DNA of 64,000 nucleotides from contig JBDSXW010000005.1 of the NCBI GenBank assembly GCA_039925965.1, positions 124,001-188,000 of the forward strand, in the 5' to 3' direction. The notes beneath the pieces were generated by a model that was given only the letters and a program-made list of their open reading frames with translations, did no database searches and was not told the DNA's origin. This document shows, one piece after another, positions 1-8,834 of the stretch (position 1 is its first letter; every line of letters begins with the position of its first letter). The stretch is from JAZKFT01 sp039925965 (GTDB lineage: Bacteria > Bacteroidota > Bacteroidia > Chitinophagales > Chitinophagaceae). The translations under genes and the position numbers were made by a program.

Positions 1-525
1 ACCGCTGGGTACGACGCCTACACGGTTGCTTTGTATAAGTCTGAAAATGGTGGTGCCAACCCCCCGGCCTCCTACACCGATGCTGCCTGGACTACCTGGA
101 GGGCTAAAAAACTCAATGCTTTTTTGAAGCGTCTTCGCACTGAAGTTAAAGCCATTAAGCCGGCCGTTCAGTTTACGATGGCGCCTAGTGTCTACCCATT
201 TTCCCTCACCGAATACCTGCAGGACTGGCCTACCTGGGTCGACAGTAGCTGGGTAGACGCTATTTTGCCACAATGCTACCGGTACGATATCGCCTCTTAC
301 AACTCCACGCTGGCGCAACAAAAAACGTATTATAAAAATACTGCCATTCCATTTTACCCCGGCGTGTTGTTAAAATCCGGCACGTATACCGCAGCACCTG
401 CTTATCTGTCGCAAATGGTACAATCCAATCGTAGCAGCGGTTTTAAGGGGGAGTGCTTCTTTTTTTACGAAGGTTTAAAAGATGTGCCGACCTGGTTTAC
501 CGGTCAGTATCCTTACATAAAATAG
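1..525 (+). CDS. GHL10-type (DUF187-like) glycosidase, C-terminal part
   Basis: The reading frame is open from the first base of the window, so the N-terminus lies outside; about 174 residues are visible up to the TAA at 525. The pattern of an alternating W-rich segment (LQDWPTWV), a following VDAILPQCYRYD stretch, and a late GFKGECFFFYEGL strand is what I know from the second half of the glycoside-hydrolase-like family 10 barrel (GHL10, formerly DUF187) common in Bacteroidota. These are predicted extracytoplasmic glycosidases of mostly undefined substrate. The signal peptide and catalytic N-terminal half cannot be judged. It lies 220 bp upstream of a GH92 gene on the same strand, which supports a role in carbohydrate breakdown. 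Family assignment is by pattern recall only. Confidence 0.7.
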   Translation, partial: TAGYDAYTVALYKSENGGANPPASYTDAAWTTWRAKKLNAFLKRLRTEVKAIKPAVQFTMAPSVYPFSLTEYLQDWPTWVDSSWVDAILPQCYRYDIASYNSTLAQQKTYYKNTAIPFYPGVLLKSGTYTAAPAYLSQMVQSNRSSGFKGECFFFYEGLKDVPTWFTGQYPYIK

Positions 526-745
526 AACAGAGGTTTTGATAGAATCACGGATTGGACGGATAGTACGGGTGAACACGGATTTATTTCCAAAAAAGGAAGT
601 GTGGTATTTTAGGGTTTTCTTTTTTACATTTTGATGGAAAAGAGGTGAACCAATTTTAAAGTACTTCACATGTATCCGCCAATATCCGTTCCATCGGCCT
701 GATCCGCGTTTCTGTCCTTCGTTACATTGCACCAAACCCCAAAGC

Positions 746-2905
746 ATGAAAAAAATCTTGCTATTCCTTTTTACTTGCTCCTTTGTTTTGGCAGGCGCAC
801 AAAACCTCACCCGGTTTGTGGATCCGTTTTTAGGGACTGGCGGTCATGGCCATGTGTATCCTGGTGCCGTTGTGCCCTTTGGTATGGTGCAGCTAAGCCC
901 GGACAACGGCGATGAAGGCTGGGACTGGTGCGCAGGGTATCATTATAGCAGCACTCATATTGCTGGGTTTAGTCATACACATTTAAGTGGTACCGGTATC
1001 GGCGACTGGTGTGATATCTCCGTTTTGCCCTTAACCGACACCAGCGAGGTTCGACAATCCAAAATAAAAATCCCTTTTTCCCACAATAACGAAACGGCAA
1101 AACCGGGCTATTACCAGGTGCAACTTAACAATGGCATCGGCTGCGAATTAACGGCTGCAGAAAGAACCGGCTTTCACCAATACACCTTTCCCGGATCAAC
1201 CGGTTGGCTGCGTTTCGATATGGGTTTCGCCATTAACTGGGACAAAAGCACAGCTGGAATGTTGCAACTAAAAGATGCTTATACGCTTGTTGGCTATCGG
1301 TACAGCACCGGTTGGGCCAAGGGCCAGAAAGTCTATTTTGCAGCGAAGTTTTCAAGCCCGGTTGCGGCGCATATTTTTATTGATGATTCTATTCACAACT
1401 CCGACGCAGCCTTTGGTGACCAGGTAAAAATTGCTTTGCAATTTAATACCTCAAAGCCGCTGCTGGTAAAAGTTTCGCTAAGTAGTGTAAGTGCCGGAAA
1501 AGCTCTGCTCGAATTGGAAAAATCGAACCGGACAAGTTTCCAATCCACTGTTACAGCCGCCAATAATTTGTGGGAAAAAGAGTTGCAGAAAATATGTATT
1601 GATACCAGCAGCAACACCGACTTCGCCACCCGCTTTTACACCGCCCTTTACCATACCTGCCTGGCACCGGTTATCAGCAACGATGCCGATGGCGAATACC
1701 AAACGCACGATAACAAGATGTTGTTTTTTACGAAGGGCAAAAACAAGTATACGGTGTTTTCACAATGGGATGTATTCCGGGCATTGAATCCCTTGTTTAC
1801 CATTACCCAACCCACCCGCCTGCCCGACATGATCAACAGTATGCTGCAACTATACAAAGACAACGGCTTGCTGCCCGTATGGGACCTCAGCACCTGGGAA
1901 GCCAACACGATGACCGGCTATCACAGTGTTCCAATTATTGCCGATGCGATGCTCAAAAACATTAAAGGCTTTGATTATACTACCGCTTATGAAGCCATGC
2001 TGAAAAGTGCTAACCAAAAGCAGCGTGGAACTCCTGAATATATACGCTACGGCTATCTGCCACAGGACTTGCACGGCTGGAGCGTAACCATCACTTTGGA
2101 GTATGCTTACGACGATTGGTGTATTGCCCAGGTAGCCAGAAAACTGGGTAAAATGGCCGACTACCAGCGCTTCTCCAAACGGGCTTTGAGCTACAAAAAT
2201 CTATTTGATAAGCAAACCGGGTTTATGCGGGCCAAAGACAGTGCCGGTAAATTTATCGAGCCCTTTGATCCTTTACTATCCGAGCATGGCTTTGATGGGC
2301 AATATGTAGAAGGCACCGCCTGGCAGCATAGTTTTTTTGTTCCGCATGATGTGGCTGGATTGGCCACATTGTATGGCGGCAAAGAGAAACTGGTGCAAAA
2401 AATTGACAACTTATTTACGGCACCTTCCGAACTGCATGGAGAAAATGTTTCAGCTGATGTAAGTGGGCTTATAGGCCAATATGCACATGGCAACGAACCC
2501 AGCCACCATATCATTTACATGTACACCGCTTTGGGCCATCCCGAAAAGGCTGCAAAATGGCTGCGGGTAGTAGCAGACAGCATTTATAAATCGGGGCCCG
2601 ATGGCCTCAGCGGCAACGATGATTGCGGTCAAATGAGTGCCTGGTACATCTGGAGCAGCCTGGGCATGTACCCCATGAACCCGGCCAGCGGCGAATACGT
2701 TTTTGGCTATCCGTTGGTGAACAAAGTTACCCTTCAATTACCCGGAAATAAAACCTTGAAACTTCTGGTACATCGCTTTAAAAAGACCGGGGAGCCAGCC
2801 AGGATATTTAAGGTGCGATTCAATAAAAAAAATCTACCTGTTTTGTCGATTCGCCATGCACTATTAATGAAAGGCGGCCTTTTAGAGATGGATGTGTATG
2901 AGTAA
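746..2905 (+). CDS. GH92 family alpha-mannosidase
   Basis: A complete 719-residue protein, close to the usual length of GH92. Residues 1-18 form a Sec signal peptide ending in a G-A-Q cleavage-like site, so it is exported to the periplasm or surface. The N-terminal beta-sandwich begins with the family hallmark FVDPFLGTGGHGHVYPG and VPFGMVQLSPDN. The (alpha/alpha)6 catalytic domain carries the late GNDDCGQMSAWYIWSSLGMYP motif, which in GH92 supplies the acidic residues that activate water and bind calcium. Family members are calcium-dependent inverting exo-alpha-mannosidases acting on N-glycans or mannan; linkage specificity cannot be read from the sequence. The last 40 residues are shorter and more basic than in most homologues but still end in the expected GG-x-L-x-M strand. 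No SusC/D partner lies directly beside it. Confidence 0.93.
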   Translation: MKKILLFLFTCSFVLAGAQNLTRFVDPFLGTGGHGHVYPGAVVPFGMVQLSPDNGDEGWDWCAGYHYSSTHIAGFSHTHLSGTGIGDWCDISVLPLTDTSEVRQSKIKIPFSHNNETAKPGYYQVQLNNGIGCELTAAERTGFHQYTFPGSTGWLRFDMGFAINWDKSTAGMLQLKDAYTLVGYRYSTGWAKGQKVYFAAKFSSPVAAHIFIDDSIHNSDAAFGDQVKIALQFNTSKPLLVKVSLSSVSAGKALLELEKSNRTSFQSTVTAANNLWEKELQKICIDTSSNTDFATRFYTALYHTCLAPVISNDADGEYQTHDNKMLFFTKGKNKYTVFSQWDVFRALNPLFTITQPTRLPDMINSMLQLYKDNGLLPVWDLSTWEANTMTGYHSVPIIADAMLKNIKGFDYTTAYEAMLKSANQKQRGTPEYIRYGYLPQDLHGWSVTITLEYAYDDWCIAQVARKLGKMADYQRFSKRALSYKNLFDKQTGFMRAKDSAGKFIEPFDPLLSEHGFDGQYVEGTAWQHSFFVPHDVAGLATLYGGKEKLVQKIDNLFTAPSELHGENVSADVSGLIGQYAHGNEPSHHIIYMYTALGHPEKAAKWLRVVADSIYKSGPDGLSGNDDCGQMSAWYIWSSLGMYPMNPASGEYVFGYPLVNKVTLQLPGNKTLKLLVHRFKKTGEPARIFKVRFNKKNLPVLSIRHALLMKGGLLEMDVYE

Positions 2906-3102
2906 GGTTAAGTGCTTGTTTTTATTGCTGTTTCCAACCAAACCAGGTACTCGTTCAATTTCGTCGCCAGAAAGAAGGGAAGCGTTAGTAAAAAATATAC
3001 TTTACCCGCTGCAGTTGTAATTTTTTTAATGCTTTTTTTTGCTGCACAAAAGCGTATGGCCATATTGTGGGGTGCCGTGTCCATATACATGTGTAGTGAT
3101 CG

Positions 3103-4241
3103 TTATGTTCCTGGGGCCCCCGATTTAACTTCTACCGGTATCAGTTTGCCATTGTATGGGTAAATGAAATCTACCTCAGCCTGCGATTGTTTTTTCTCCC
3201 GCACCCAAAAATGCAGTTCGCTTAATGTATTGTATTGAGACCCCAACAGTTCCTGGCCCAGGAGGTGTACAATCATTATCCCAATGTAAACAGTATCCGG
3301 GCCTTTTGTTGTGATAATATCTTTTTGGATGCCCAATAGATAGCTCATAATGCCGGAATCTAAAACCTGTAGCCGGGGCGATTTTTTTTATCGGGTATCA
3401 AAGGCAACATAGCACTAGTATTGGGATAGATTAAATTGGCAAGCAAGGCTTTTTCCAATGTGTGCAACGCTTCGCCAATCTCTCTCTTTCCATACCACGA
3501 TTTGCCAAAACCTTCAAAAATAATTCTCCTGCCCGCTTCCAGAAATATTAATTTTATCACATGCCTGATATAGTTTGTTTGCGAGTCATTTTTGGCATAT
3601 TTTTCAACATCATCGAGGTAAGCCTGTACCAGTGAATTATAAATACCACCGAGGTCTGTGAGGTTTTTTGTGGTGGCATATTCGTTTACAATTTCCGGCA
3701 TTCCGCCTATCACCGCACACCAATGAAATAAACCAAGCAGTTTCTCGAAGGCAAAATCCGGAAACGGTATTTTGTTGAATTGCTCAATGGCTGCTGTTTC
3801 ATCGGTAGCTTTCAAAAACTCGTGGAAAGTTACAGGCTTTAGTACCAGGCATTCTACACGGCCAACAGGAAAGCTAATATTCCTATCAAACAGGCTCTCT
3901 AATAATGATCCGGCTGCGATAACATGGATGCCCGGCTCTTCTTCATAAAAATAACGGAGGATGTTCAAGGCTTCCGGCACTTCCTGTATCTCATCGATAA
4001 AGAGAAGGGTAGTTTTGTCTTTGTTGTACGCGATATTCTTATCAAGAAAAAGCGTTTGTATCAGAATATTCAGGCTGGTAAAGTCATCAAATGGCTTTCT
4101 GTCTGTGGCCAATTCAAGAATCAGGTACAAATACTGGTCAAAACTTTTGGAAAATGGTTTTACCAACGCGGTTTTACCAACCTGCCGGGCACCTCTTAAT
4201 ACCAAAGGCTTCCTGCTCTTTTTTTGTGCCCAATCCTGCAA
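3103..4241 (-). pseudogene. AAA ATPase with DUF4143 domain, frameshifted and lacking its normal start
   Basis: The 5' part (from about 4241) contains Walker A (RGARQVGKTALV) and Walker B (TLLFIDEIQEVP) of the AAA_14 ATPase family. It ends early at 3360. The 3' part (to 3103) continues in another frame with the typical DUF4143 C-terminus (LSELHFWVREKKQSQAEVDF, then PVEVKSG). Joining them by one extra A in the A8 run (T8 on the + strand, 3382-3389) restores the expected RLQVLDSGIMSYLLGIQ, so a single base is missing. The start is also abnormal: in frame upstream I read IFERNITTHLQDWAQ directly after GAC and a TGA stop, with no ATG; only a TTG at 4241 is available. Bacteroidota carry many paralogues; their biochemical role is not established. 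Either an inactive gene or, for the A8 shift alone, a sequencing error. Confidence 0.85.
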
Positions 4242-4298
4242 ATGGGTAGTGATATTTCGTTCGAATATGTCTCACGTGTACCCTATTTTTTATGTACT

Positions 4299-4417
4299 TG
4301 TCCGAAAGTCAGGGCAATTTTCGGCAAAATATGTCCGAAAGTCAGGGCAATTATATTAAAACTTGTCCGAAAGTCAGGGCATTTTCAATTAAAACTTGTC
4401 CGAAAGTCAGGGCAATT
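4299..4417. repeat. Four direct repeats of an 18-bp unit, 32-33 bp period
   Basis: The unit TGTCCGAAAGTCAGGGCA starts at 4299, 4332, 4364 and 4397, giving spacings of 33, 32 and 33 bp (about three helical turns). All four units are identical over 18 bp and most are followed by AATT; the spacers are A/T-rich and differ from each other. The unit has weak dyad character (TGtCC at one end, GGgCA at the other). The array lies just upstream of the disrupted ATPase gene, on its promoter side, so in that gene's direction the units read TGCCCTGACTTTCGGACA. It resembles an iteron-like protein-binding array more than a CRISPR, because spacers are only about 14 bp and low complexity. No function is known to me. 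Confidence 0.9.
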
Positions 4418-4458
4418 TTATTTTGACAACTTTTAGGCTAGCTTTCCGAAGTAGCAAA

Positions 4459-4555
4459 TCAGGTTTTCCAAAACCACTTTTTTCGTACAAAGAATACCAT
4501 TATAAGTGATGCTGAACCGGTAAACAGTATGTCTTTCACCAATCACTCCAGGGAT
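4459..4555 (-). pseudogene. Degenerate second copy of the 3' end of the DUF5009 gene
   Basis: The bases from 4457 onward match 5454 onward: the first 34 bases are identical (encoding the shared C-terminus FFVRKKWFWKT and stop), then similarity falls to roughly 70 percent over the next 65 bases. Read on the minus strand it gives LVKDILFTGSASLIMVFF before the shared tail, and an in-frame TGA stop replaces the tryptophan region upstream. It is therefore the diverged remnant of a DUF5009 paralogue whose front part is gone. The intact copy starts about 900 bp to the right, with the toxin-antitoxin pair lying between the two copies. Confidence 0.8.
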
Positions 4556-4739
4556 TCGGGGGCAAGCTGCTGTATTATAATGATTTTTTCATAACGGCAA
4601 AGTTTGGCAGCCTCCATTAGCATGAAAACAGAAGTTGATAAGTGAGAAAAAGGGTTTCTTACGCTGACGGACAATATTTTGACGCCACTACCCTGCAACT
4701 CAAGCCCAATAATATATTACTTTTGGGCAGCTAAAATTA

Positions 4740-4991
4740 ATGAAAATGAATACCACCGATATAAATACAGCCTTGATTGATAGCTACTTTTCACTGCTAA
4801 AAAGCCTTAGCCCGAACAATAAATTGGAACTGATAGCAAGGCTTTCAACGTCAATGAAAACGGCCAAAAAGAACAGGGACCATTCCTGGAAATCTTTGTT
4901 TGGCTCTATGGTTCTTGACCAATCGGCCGATGAATTTGTAACAGAATTGAAAAAGGACAGAAAGTTTTTAGAGAAATCAATTGATTTGTGA
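4740..4991 (+). CDS. Small antitoxin-like protein of a PIN toxin pair
   Basis: An 83-residue protein with a helix-rich N-terminal half (ALIDSYFSLLKSLSPNNKLELIARLSTS) and a charged C-terminus (FVTELKKDRKFLEKSIDL). I recognise no AbrB, RHH or HTH signature with certainty; the layout is like the short Bacteroidota antitoxins that accompany PIN toxins, with a C-terminal stretch that would bind the toxin. Its stop codon overlaps the GTG start of the downstream PIN gene by four bases (GTGA at 4988-4991), which implies translational coupling and is the main support for the antitoxin role. ATG at 4740 is followed two codons later by a second ATG that could also serve as start. Confidence 0.75.
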   Translation: MKMNTTDINTALIDSYFSLLKSLSPNNKLELIARLSTSMKTAKKNRDHSWKSLFGSMVLDQSADEFVTELKKDRKFLEKSIDL

Positions 4992-5389
4992 AAAAATATC
5001 TTTTAGACACCAATATTTGCGCATACTTCCTCAATGGAAAATTCAACCTTGACGTAAAAATTGACGCGGCGGGATTTGAACATTGTTGTGTGTCTGAAAT
5101 AACAATTGCAGAGTTAAAATACGGGATTGCAAAAAGTATTCACCAGGAAAGGAATAGAAAAGCCCTTGAAACTTTTCAATCAAAATTTGCCATTGTGCCG
5201 ATATTCCCTGCACTTGACGTTTATGCAACAGAAAAGGCAAGGCTAAAAACTAAAGGCAAAATTTTAGATGATTTTGATTTACTTATAGGCGCAACAGCCA
5301 TTTTCAATAGTCTCATTTTGGTAACGAAAAACGTTAGCGACTTTGATCGATTAGAGGCAATATCCATTGAAGATTGGACAACTGAATGA
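4988..5389 (+). CDS. VapC-like PIN domain ribonuclease toxin
   Basis: A 133-residue single PIN domain. The conserved acidic positions are visible: Asp in LLDTNICAYF near the N-terminus, Glu in ITIAELKYG, Asp in DDFDLLIGATA, and Asp in the final TKNVSDFDRL strand. These would bind the metal ions used for single-stranded RNA cleavage; VapC proteins typically cut tRNA or rRNA. The start is GTG and overlaps the antitoxin stop by four bases. The order (antitoxin first) and tight coupling are typical of type II modules. The pair is placed between a dead DUF5009 fragment and the intact DUF5009 gene, which fits a mobile or selfish module. Target RNA is unknown. Confidence 0.9.
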   Translation: MKKYLLDTNICAYFLNGKFNLDVKIDAAGFEHCCVSEITIAELKYGIAKSIHQERNRKALETFQSKFAIVPIFPALDVYATEKARLKTKGKILDDFDLLIGATAIFNSLILVTKNVSDFDRLEAISIEDWTTE

Positions 5390-5455
5390 CAACCAATAAG
5401 CAGCTAATTATAATCAATAGGGCGTTACGCCTTACATCGCTATATCCCGCCCCAA

Positions 5456-6874
5456 TCAGGTTTTCCAAAACCACTTTTTTCGTACAAAAAATACGGTTAC
5501 CAGCGATACCACACCGGTAAACAAAACGCCTTTCAGCAATCCCATCCAGGCATTCTGGTGTAGGCTGTCCCAATAACTTTGGGTATATGTAAGCGATAGA
5601 AGCGGCAGGAGCAATAAAGCACCGGCAACATAGGCCACCATGGGGTTTTTGCCATTAAGCGCTAAGTAACGAACCGGCCGCGACACATACTTTAACCTCG
5701 CCAATACTGAAAAAGAAATGAGCATAAAAAAGGCCAGACCAGTGGTTACAAAATAGTAGCTGTAGGTAGAATGGTCTTTTTTTATGCCACCCTCATACGC
5801 TTCAAAACATAAGCCCAGCGACAGCAGGTAAATACCTGCTTCACTAAATTGGCGTAATAATTTTTCTTGCTGTTTTTTTGCCAGCCAATACATCAGCAGG
5901 CACAAGAACATGGTCACTATAAAATTGACCAGCAACATCCTCGTAAACAGGCCTGCCAGGTTACACCCAACGATTAATAGGGAAAGGATAGCGGCCAGTA
6001 CTTTCTCTTTTGATTTTTTTGCTTCAGGCTCCTGCAGGGTCTTGTTTGCCTGCATACTTTTTAAAATCCACTCCCCGGCGCAAGTGGCAGGGAGCACAAT
6101 GAACAGGTATTTTAGAAAGTAAAATTGATACAGCCAGTCAATTTGAAAACTACCTATATGATTAAAGTTAAAAAATGCTTTGGCCCACCCATCCGCGGGC
6201 TCTTTGGCGGCGAGAAAGATGGCCATGATAAATGGCAACAGGCCTAATCGCAGTAACGGCTTTTCCCTTGTAACCCAATAGATTATTGTGCCAAAAAAAG
6301 CCATGTTTGCGAGTACGATAATGATAATATCGCTTTTATAAAAGCTAAACCCGGCGCCATCATGGAATGGCAATTTCCAAAGCAGCACGATAGCCGCAAG
6401 AAAAGCGAAGGCTTTCACTACAATAAAAACTTTGCTACCTGCTAATTTCCTGGTTTCATAAAACTGAAAAAATAATAATACAAAAGCCAATATCGATAGC
6501 AAATGATCGGAGAAAACTGGCGCTGACGACATCACCCATGCCTTCATGTGTTCGGTAAACAAGGCAAAAAAAGCTAGCAGTGCAAACCGTTTAAAAGCAA
6601 TGCCGGTGACAACCACGATACTGCTTTTGGCAAGTACATGTTTTTGCAACGATAGCGGTATGGCGGCTCCCATACTAAACAGGAAAAAAGGAAACACCAG
6701 GTCTACCCAGGTAATACCAGGTAGTGCCGGGTTAAACTCGTGGATCGGCGGCGGCACCTGCGCATGATACATCCAGGCAGGCATGGTATCGCCAAAAGCA
6801 ATACTGCCGCTCAATACCATGGCAAGTATGGCAAATCCCCGAAGGGCATCCAGGCTTTCGTTTCTTATGTTCAT
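5456..6874 (-). CDS. DUF5009 multi-pass membrane protein, HGSNAT-like acyltransferase
   Basis: 472 residues, about ten to twelve predicted membrane segments. The N-terminus RNESLDALRGFAILAMVLSG is the signature of the DUF5009/COG4299 group related to heparan-alpha-glucosaminide N-acetyltransferase (HGSNAT), followed by the conserved ITWVDLVFPFFLFSMGAAIPL segment, and a late LALNGKNPMVAYVAGALLLLP segment. Family knowledge: HGSNAT moves an acetyl group across a membrane onto a terminal glucosamine; bacterial members are largely untested. It is the last gene of the - strand run that contains epimerase, oxidoreductase, SusC and SusD, 153 bp after SusD, which suggests it modifies the imported sugar in the inner membrane. 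The substrate is an inference. Confidence 0.85.
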   Translation of the reverse strand: MNIRNESLDALRGFAILAMVLSGSIAFGDTMPAWMYHAQVPPPIHEFNPALPGITWVDLVFPFFLFSMGAAIPLSLQKHVLAKSSIVVVTGIAFKRFALLAFFALFTEHMKAWVMSSAPVFSDHLLSILAFVLLFFQFYETRKLAGSKVFIVVKAFAFLAAIVLLWKLPFHDGAGFSFYKSDIIIIVLANMAFFGTIIYWVTREKPLLRLGLLPFIMAIFLAAKEPADGWAKAFFNFNHIGSFQIDWLYQFYFLKYLFIVLPATCAGEWILKSMQANKTLQEPEAKKSKEKVLAAILSLLIVGCNLAGLFTRMLLVNFIVTMFLCLLMYWLAKKQQEKLLRQFSEAGIYLLSLGLCFEAYEGGIKKDHSTYSYYFVTTGLAFFMLISFSVLARLKYVSRPVRYLALNGKNPMVAYVAGALLLLPLLSLTYTQSYWDSLHQNAWMGLLKGVLFTGVVSLVTVFFVRKKWFWKT

Positions 6875-7027
6875 AGAGTAGGTTCAAAATACAACAGCAA
6901 CGAACTTGTCGCTGCCGTTTATGGTTTTTCGGATAGTAAGAATGTTTAAAGTCTAAGCGAACCGGCCAACAAAGTGCCTTCCACCTATTGGCCAGTTACA
7001 TAATGACTTGTTACCCAATGACCAATT

Positions 7028-8812
7028 TTACCATCCCGGATTTTGCACCAACGACGGCACTTTATCCAGTTCGCTTTGCGGAATCGGACAAAGGATATGT
7101 TGGTTGGTGTTGAAAATCCGAAGTTCCCTTTTTAATCGCGTAGCATCTGCATTGGGCCAGCTGACCGGCACTTTGTACACTGCGTCAAAAACCGGTGGCG
7201 GAGCTGGGTTATCAAACACCAGACCTTTACCAGCTACCAGGCTCATGCGACTAATTGGCTGGCCATAAATCTGCATAGCCATTACTTTGGCTGCATAGGC
7301 ACCGTTATCCCAGCGGCGCATGTCTGCCATATGAATGCCCTCGTTGGCAAATTCCACGGTCTTTTCACGCCTTACCAATTGTTTTAATGCGGCAGCATTG
7401 GCAAGGGTTGCAGCGTCTACATTGGGCATGCCGGCTCGGCCCCGAACCTTGTTAATTGATGCGGCTACATCCGCTGCTGGCGCGCCGCTTTCCAGTTTCG
7501 CTTCGGCATTCAGCAGCAAGATTTCTGAAAAGCGCATATATACCCAACCCACTTTAAACAGGTTGCCCGCCGTTCCGTTTACATCTCTGTCCTGCACATA
7601 TTTACGCCAAAGGTTACCGCAGCCATTGAGGCGTGGACCAAAAATGTTAGCGCTGTCCTGGTTAGCGGTGGAGGTTGGGGAGATGGCGTTGGTGGCAGTA
7701 TTATAAGAAAAAATAGTAGCGTTGATGGGCGTAAACACATTGCTGGTAAAGCCTTGAACAATCACCGTATCACCGGGTACAATTACCGTCTGCTTCATTC
7801 GTGGGTCGCGGCTGCGGGCAGGTTGTGCTGGATCGTATAACGGCGATTGGTCAATAGTTTTGCCGTCGGTACATTCAAATAAGTCCACCAAAAATTGCGA
7901 TGGAAAATGGCTGGATTGTCCCCCCTGATTTCGGGAACCCTGCACCAGGTTAAGGTAGGTGAAAGAGCCGCCATCAGCATCCCCAAACGGGTAGATAAAC
8001 ATGATTTCATTATTGGCATTGGCTGTTTGCCCCGCCTTGCGAAACAGGTTCTGAAACGATGGGTTTAAGCCATAGGGCGAATTGGCGATAATATCATTGG
8101 TAAGCGATAGTACTTCGGTGTACCGCCTATCCACCATGGCAATACGGGCAGCAGTACCCAGTGCCACACCGCGACTTACACGGCCCTGTTCAGCCGGAAG
8201 CCAGGGCAGGATAGGAGCGGCTGCTTTCAGGTCAGCCACCAGGAAGTCTACGATATCTTTTCTTGGCTTGCGTGTAGCGTTGAAGAAATCGCTTTGCTCC
8301 AGTGGGCCTGTAAAAAAAGGTACATCACCAAAATAAATCATCAGATACCAGTAAGCAGATGCGCGTAACACCTTTGCCTCGGCCTGCACTTTCGCGTACT
8401 CGGTTGGGTCCATGGCATCCTGCGCCCTGGTCATGTTAAACAGGAGGCTGTTGGCGCGCTGTATTACCTGGTAAAAGCCTGCCCACAATTCACGTATGGT
8501 TCCGTCTGTTGGCGAGTAGGCACCCGAGCCGATGGTTCCGTTGAGACCGCGCTCCAAACCGAGTTCGGTATGCAGGTCCATTTTGGCATAGTAGGTAGTT
8601 GGATTACCGAAGCCTGGGCTGATCGTACGTGCACCATAGGCACTGTACACACCTGTTAGCGCCTGCTGTACCTGTGTAGAGGTAGTATAAAATGCTTCGG
8701 AGGTAATCGTATCCAGCGGCAGTTTATTCAGGTATTTTTTGCAGGATGTGACGCCGGTTAGCAGGGCTGCCAATCCTGGTATCAATAAATATTTCTTGTA
8801 ATTCATGGTCAT
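7028..8812 (-). CDS. SusD/RagB-type surface glycan-binding lipoprotein
   Basis: 594 residues. A signal peptide ends in a lipobox (LTGVTSC) so the mature protein starts at a lipidated cysteine and is carried to the outer membrane surface. The N-terminal CKKYLNKLPLDTITSEAFYTT is typical of SusD; TPR-like helices include AEAKVLRASAYWYLMIYFGDVPFF, and the C-terminal SusD/RagB part includes YMRFSEILLLNAEAKL and INKVRGRAGMP and ends with the characteristic PIPQSELDKVPSLVQNPGW. It acts as the lid of the SusC channel for oligosaccharide capture. It follows SusC by 22 bp in the same operon. Ligand cannot be predicted from the sequence. Confidence 0.97.
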   Translation of the reverse strand: MTMNYKKYLLIPGLAALLTGVTSCKKYLNKLPLDTITSEAFYTTSTQVQQALTGVYSAYGARTISPGFGNPTTYYAKMDLHTELGLERGLNGTIGSGAYSPTDGTIRELWAGFYQVIQRANSLLFNMTRAQDAMDPTEYAKVQAEAKVLRASAYWYLMIYFGDVPFFTGPLEQSDFFNATRKPRKDIVDFLVADLKAAAPILPWLPAEQGRVSRGVALGTAARIAMVDRRYTEVLSLTNDIIANSPYGLNPSFQNLFRKAGQTANANNEIMFIYPFGDADGGSFTYLNLVQGSRNQGGQSSHFPSQFLVDLFECTDGKTIDQSPLYDPAQPARSRDPRMKQTVIVPGDTVIVQGFTSNVFTPINATIFSYNTATNAISPTSTANQDSANIFGPRLNGCGNLWRKYVQDRDVNGTAGNLFKVGWVYMRFSEILLLNAEAKLESGAPAADVAASINKVRGRAGMPNVDAATLANAAALKQLVRREKTVEFANEGIHMADMRRWDNGAYAAKVMAMQIYGQPISRMSLVAGKGLVFDNPAPPPVFDAVYKVPVSWPNADATRLKRELRIFNTNQHILCPIPQSELDKVPSLVQNPGW

Positions 8813-8834
8813 AATTTTTTTAAAGTGAGTAGGA

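Noticed and set aside
4299..4417. CRISPR array
   Set aside because: Repeats are 18 bp with 14-15 bp low-complexity spacers, only four units, and no cas genes.
4224..4436. A 70-residue + strand open frame with repeating VRKSG/PKVRA motifs
   Set aside because: It is only the translation of the direct-repeat array; the repeats vary in frame between units and the spacers are A/T noise.
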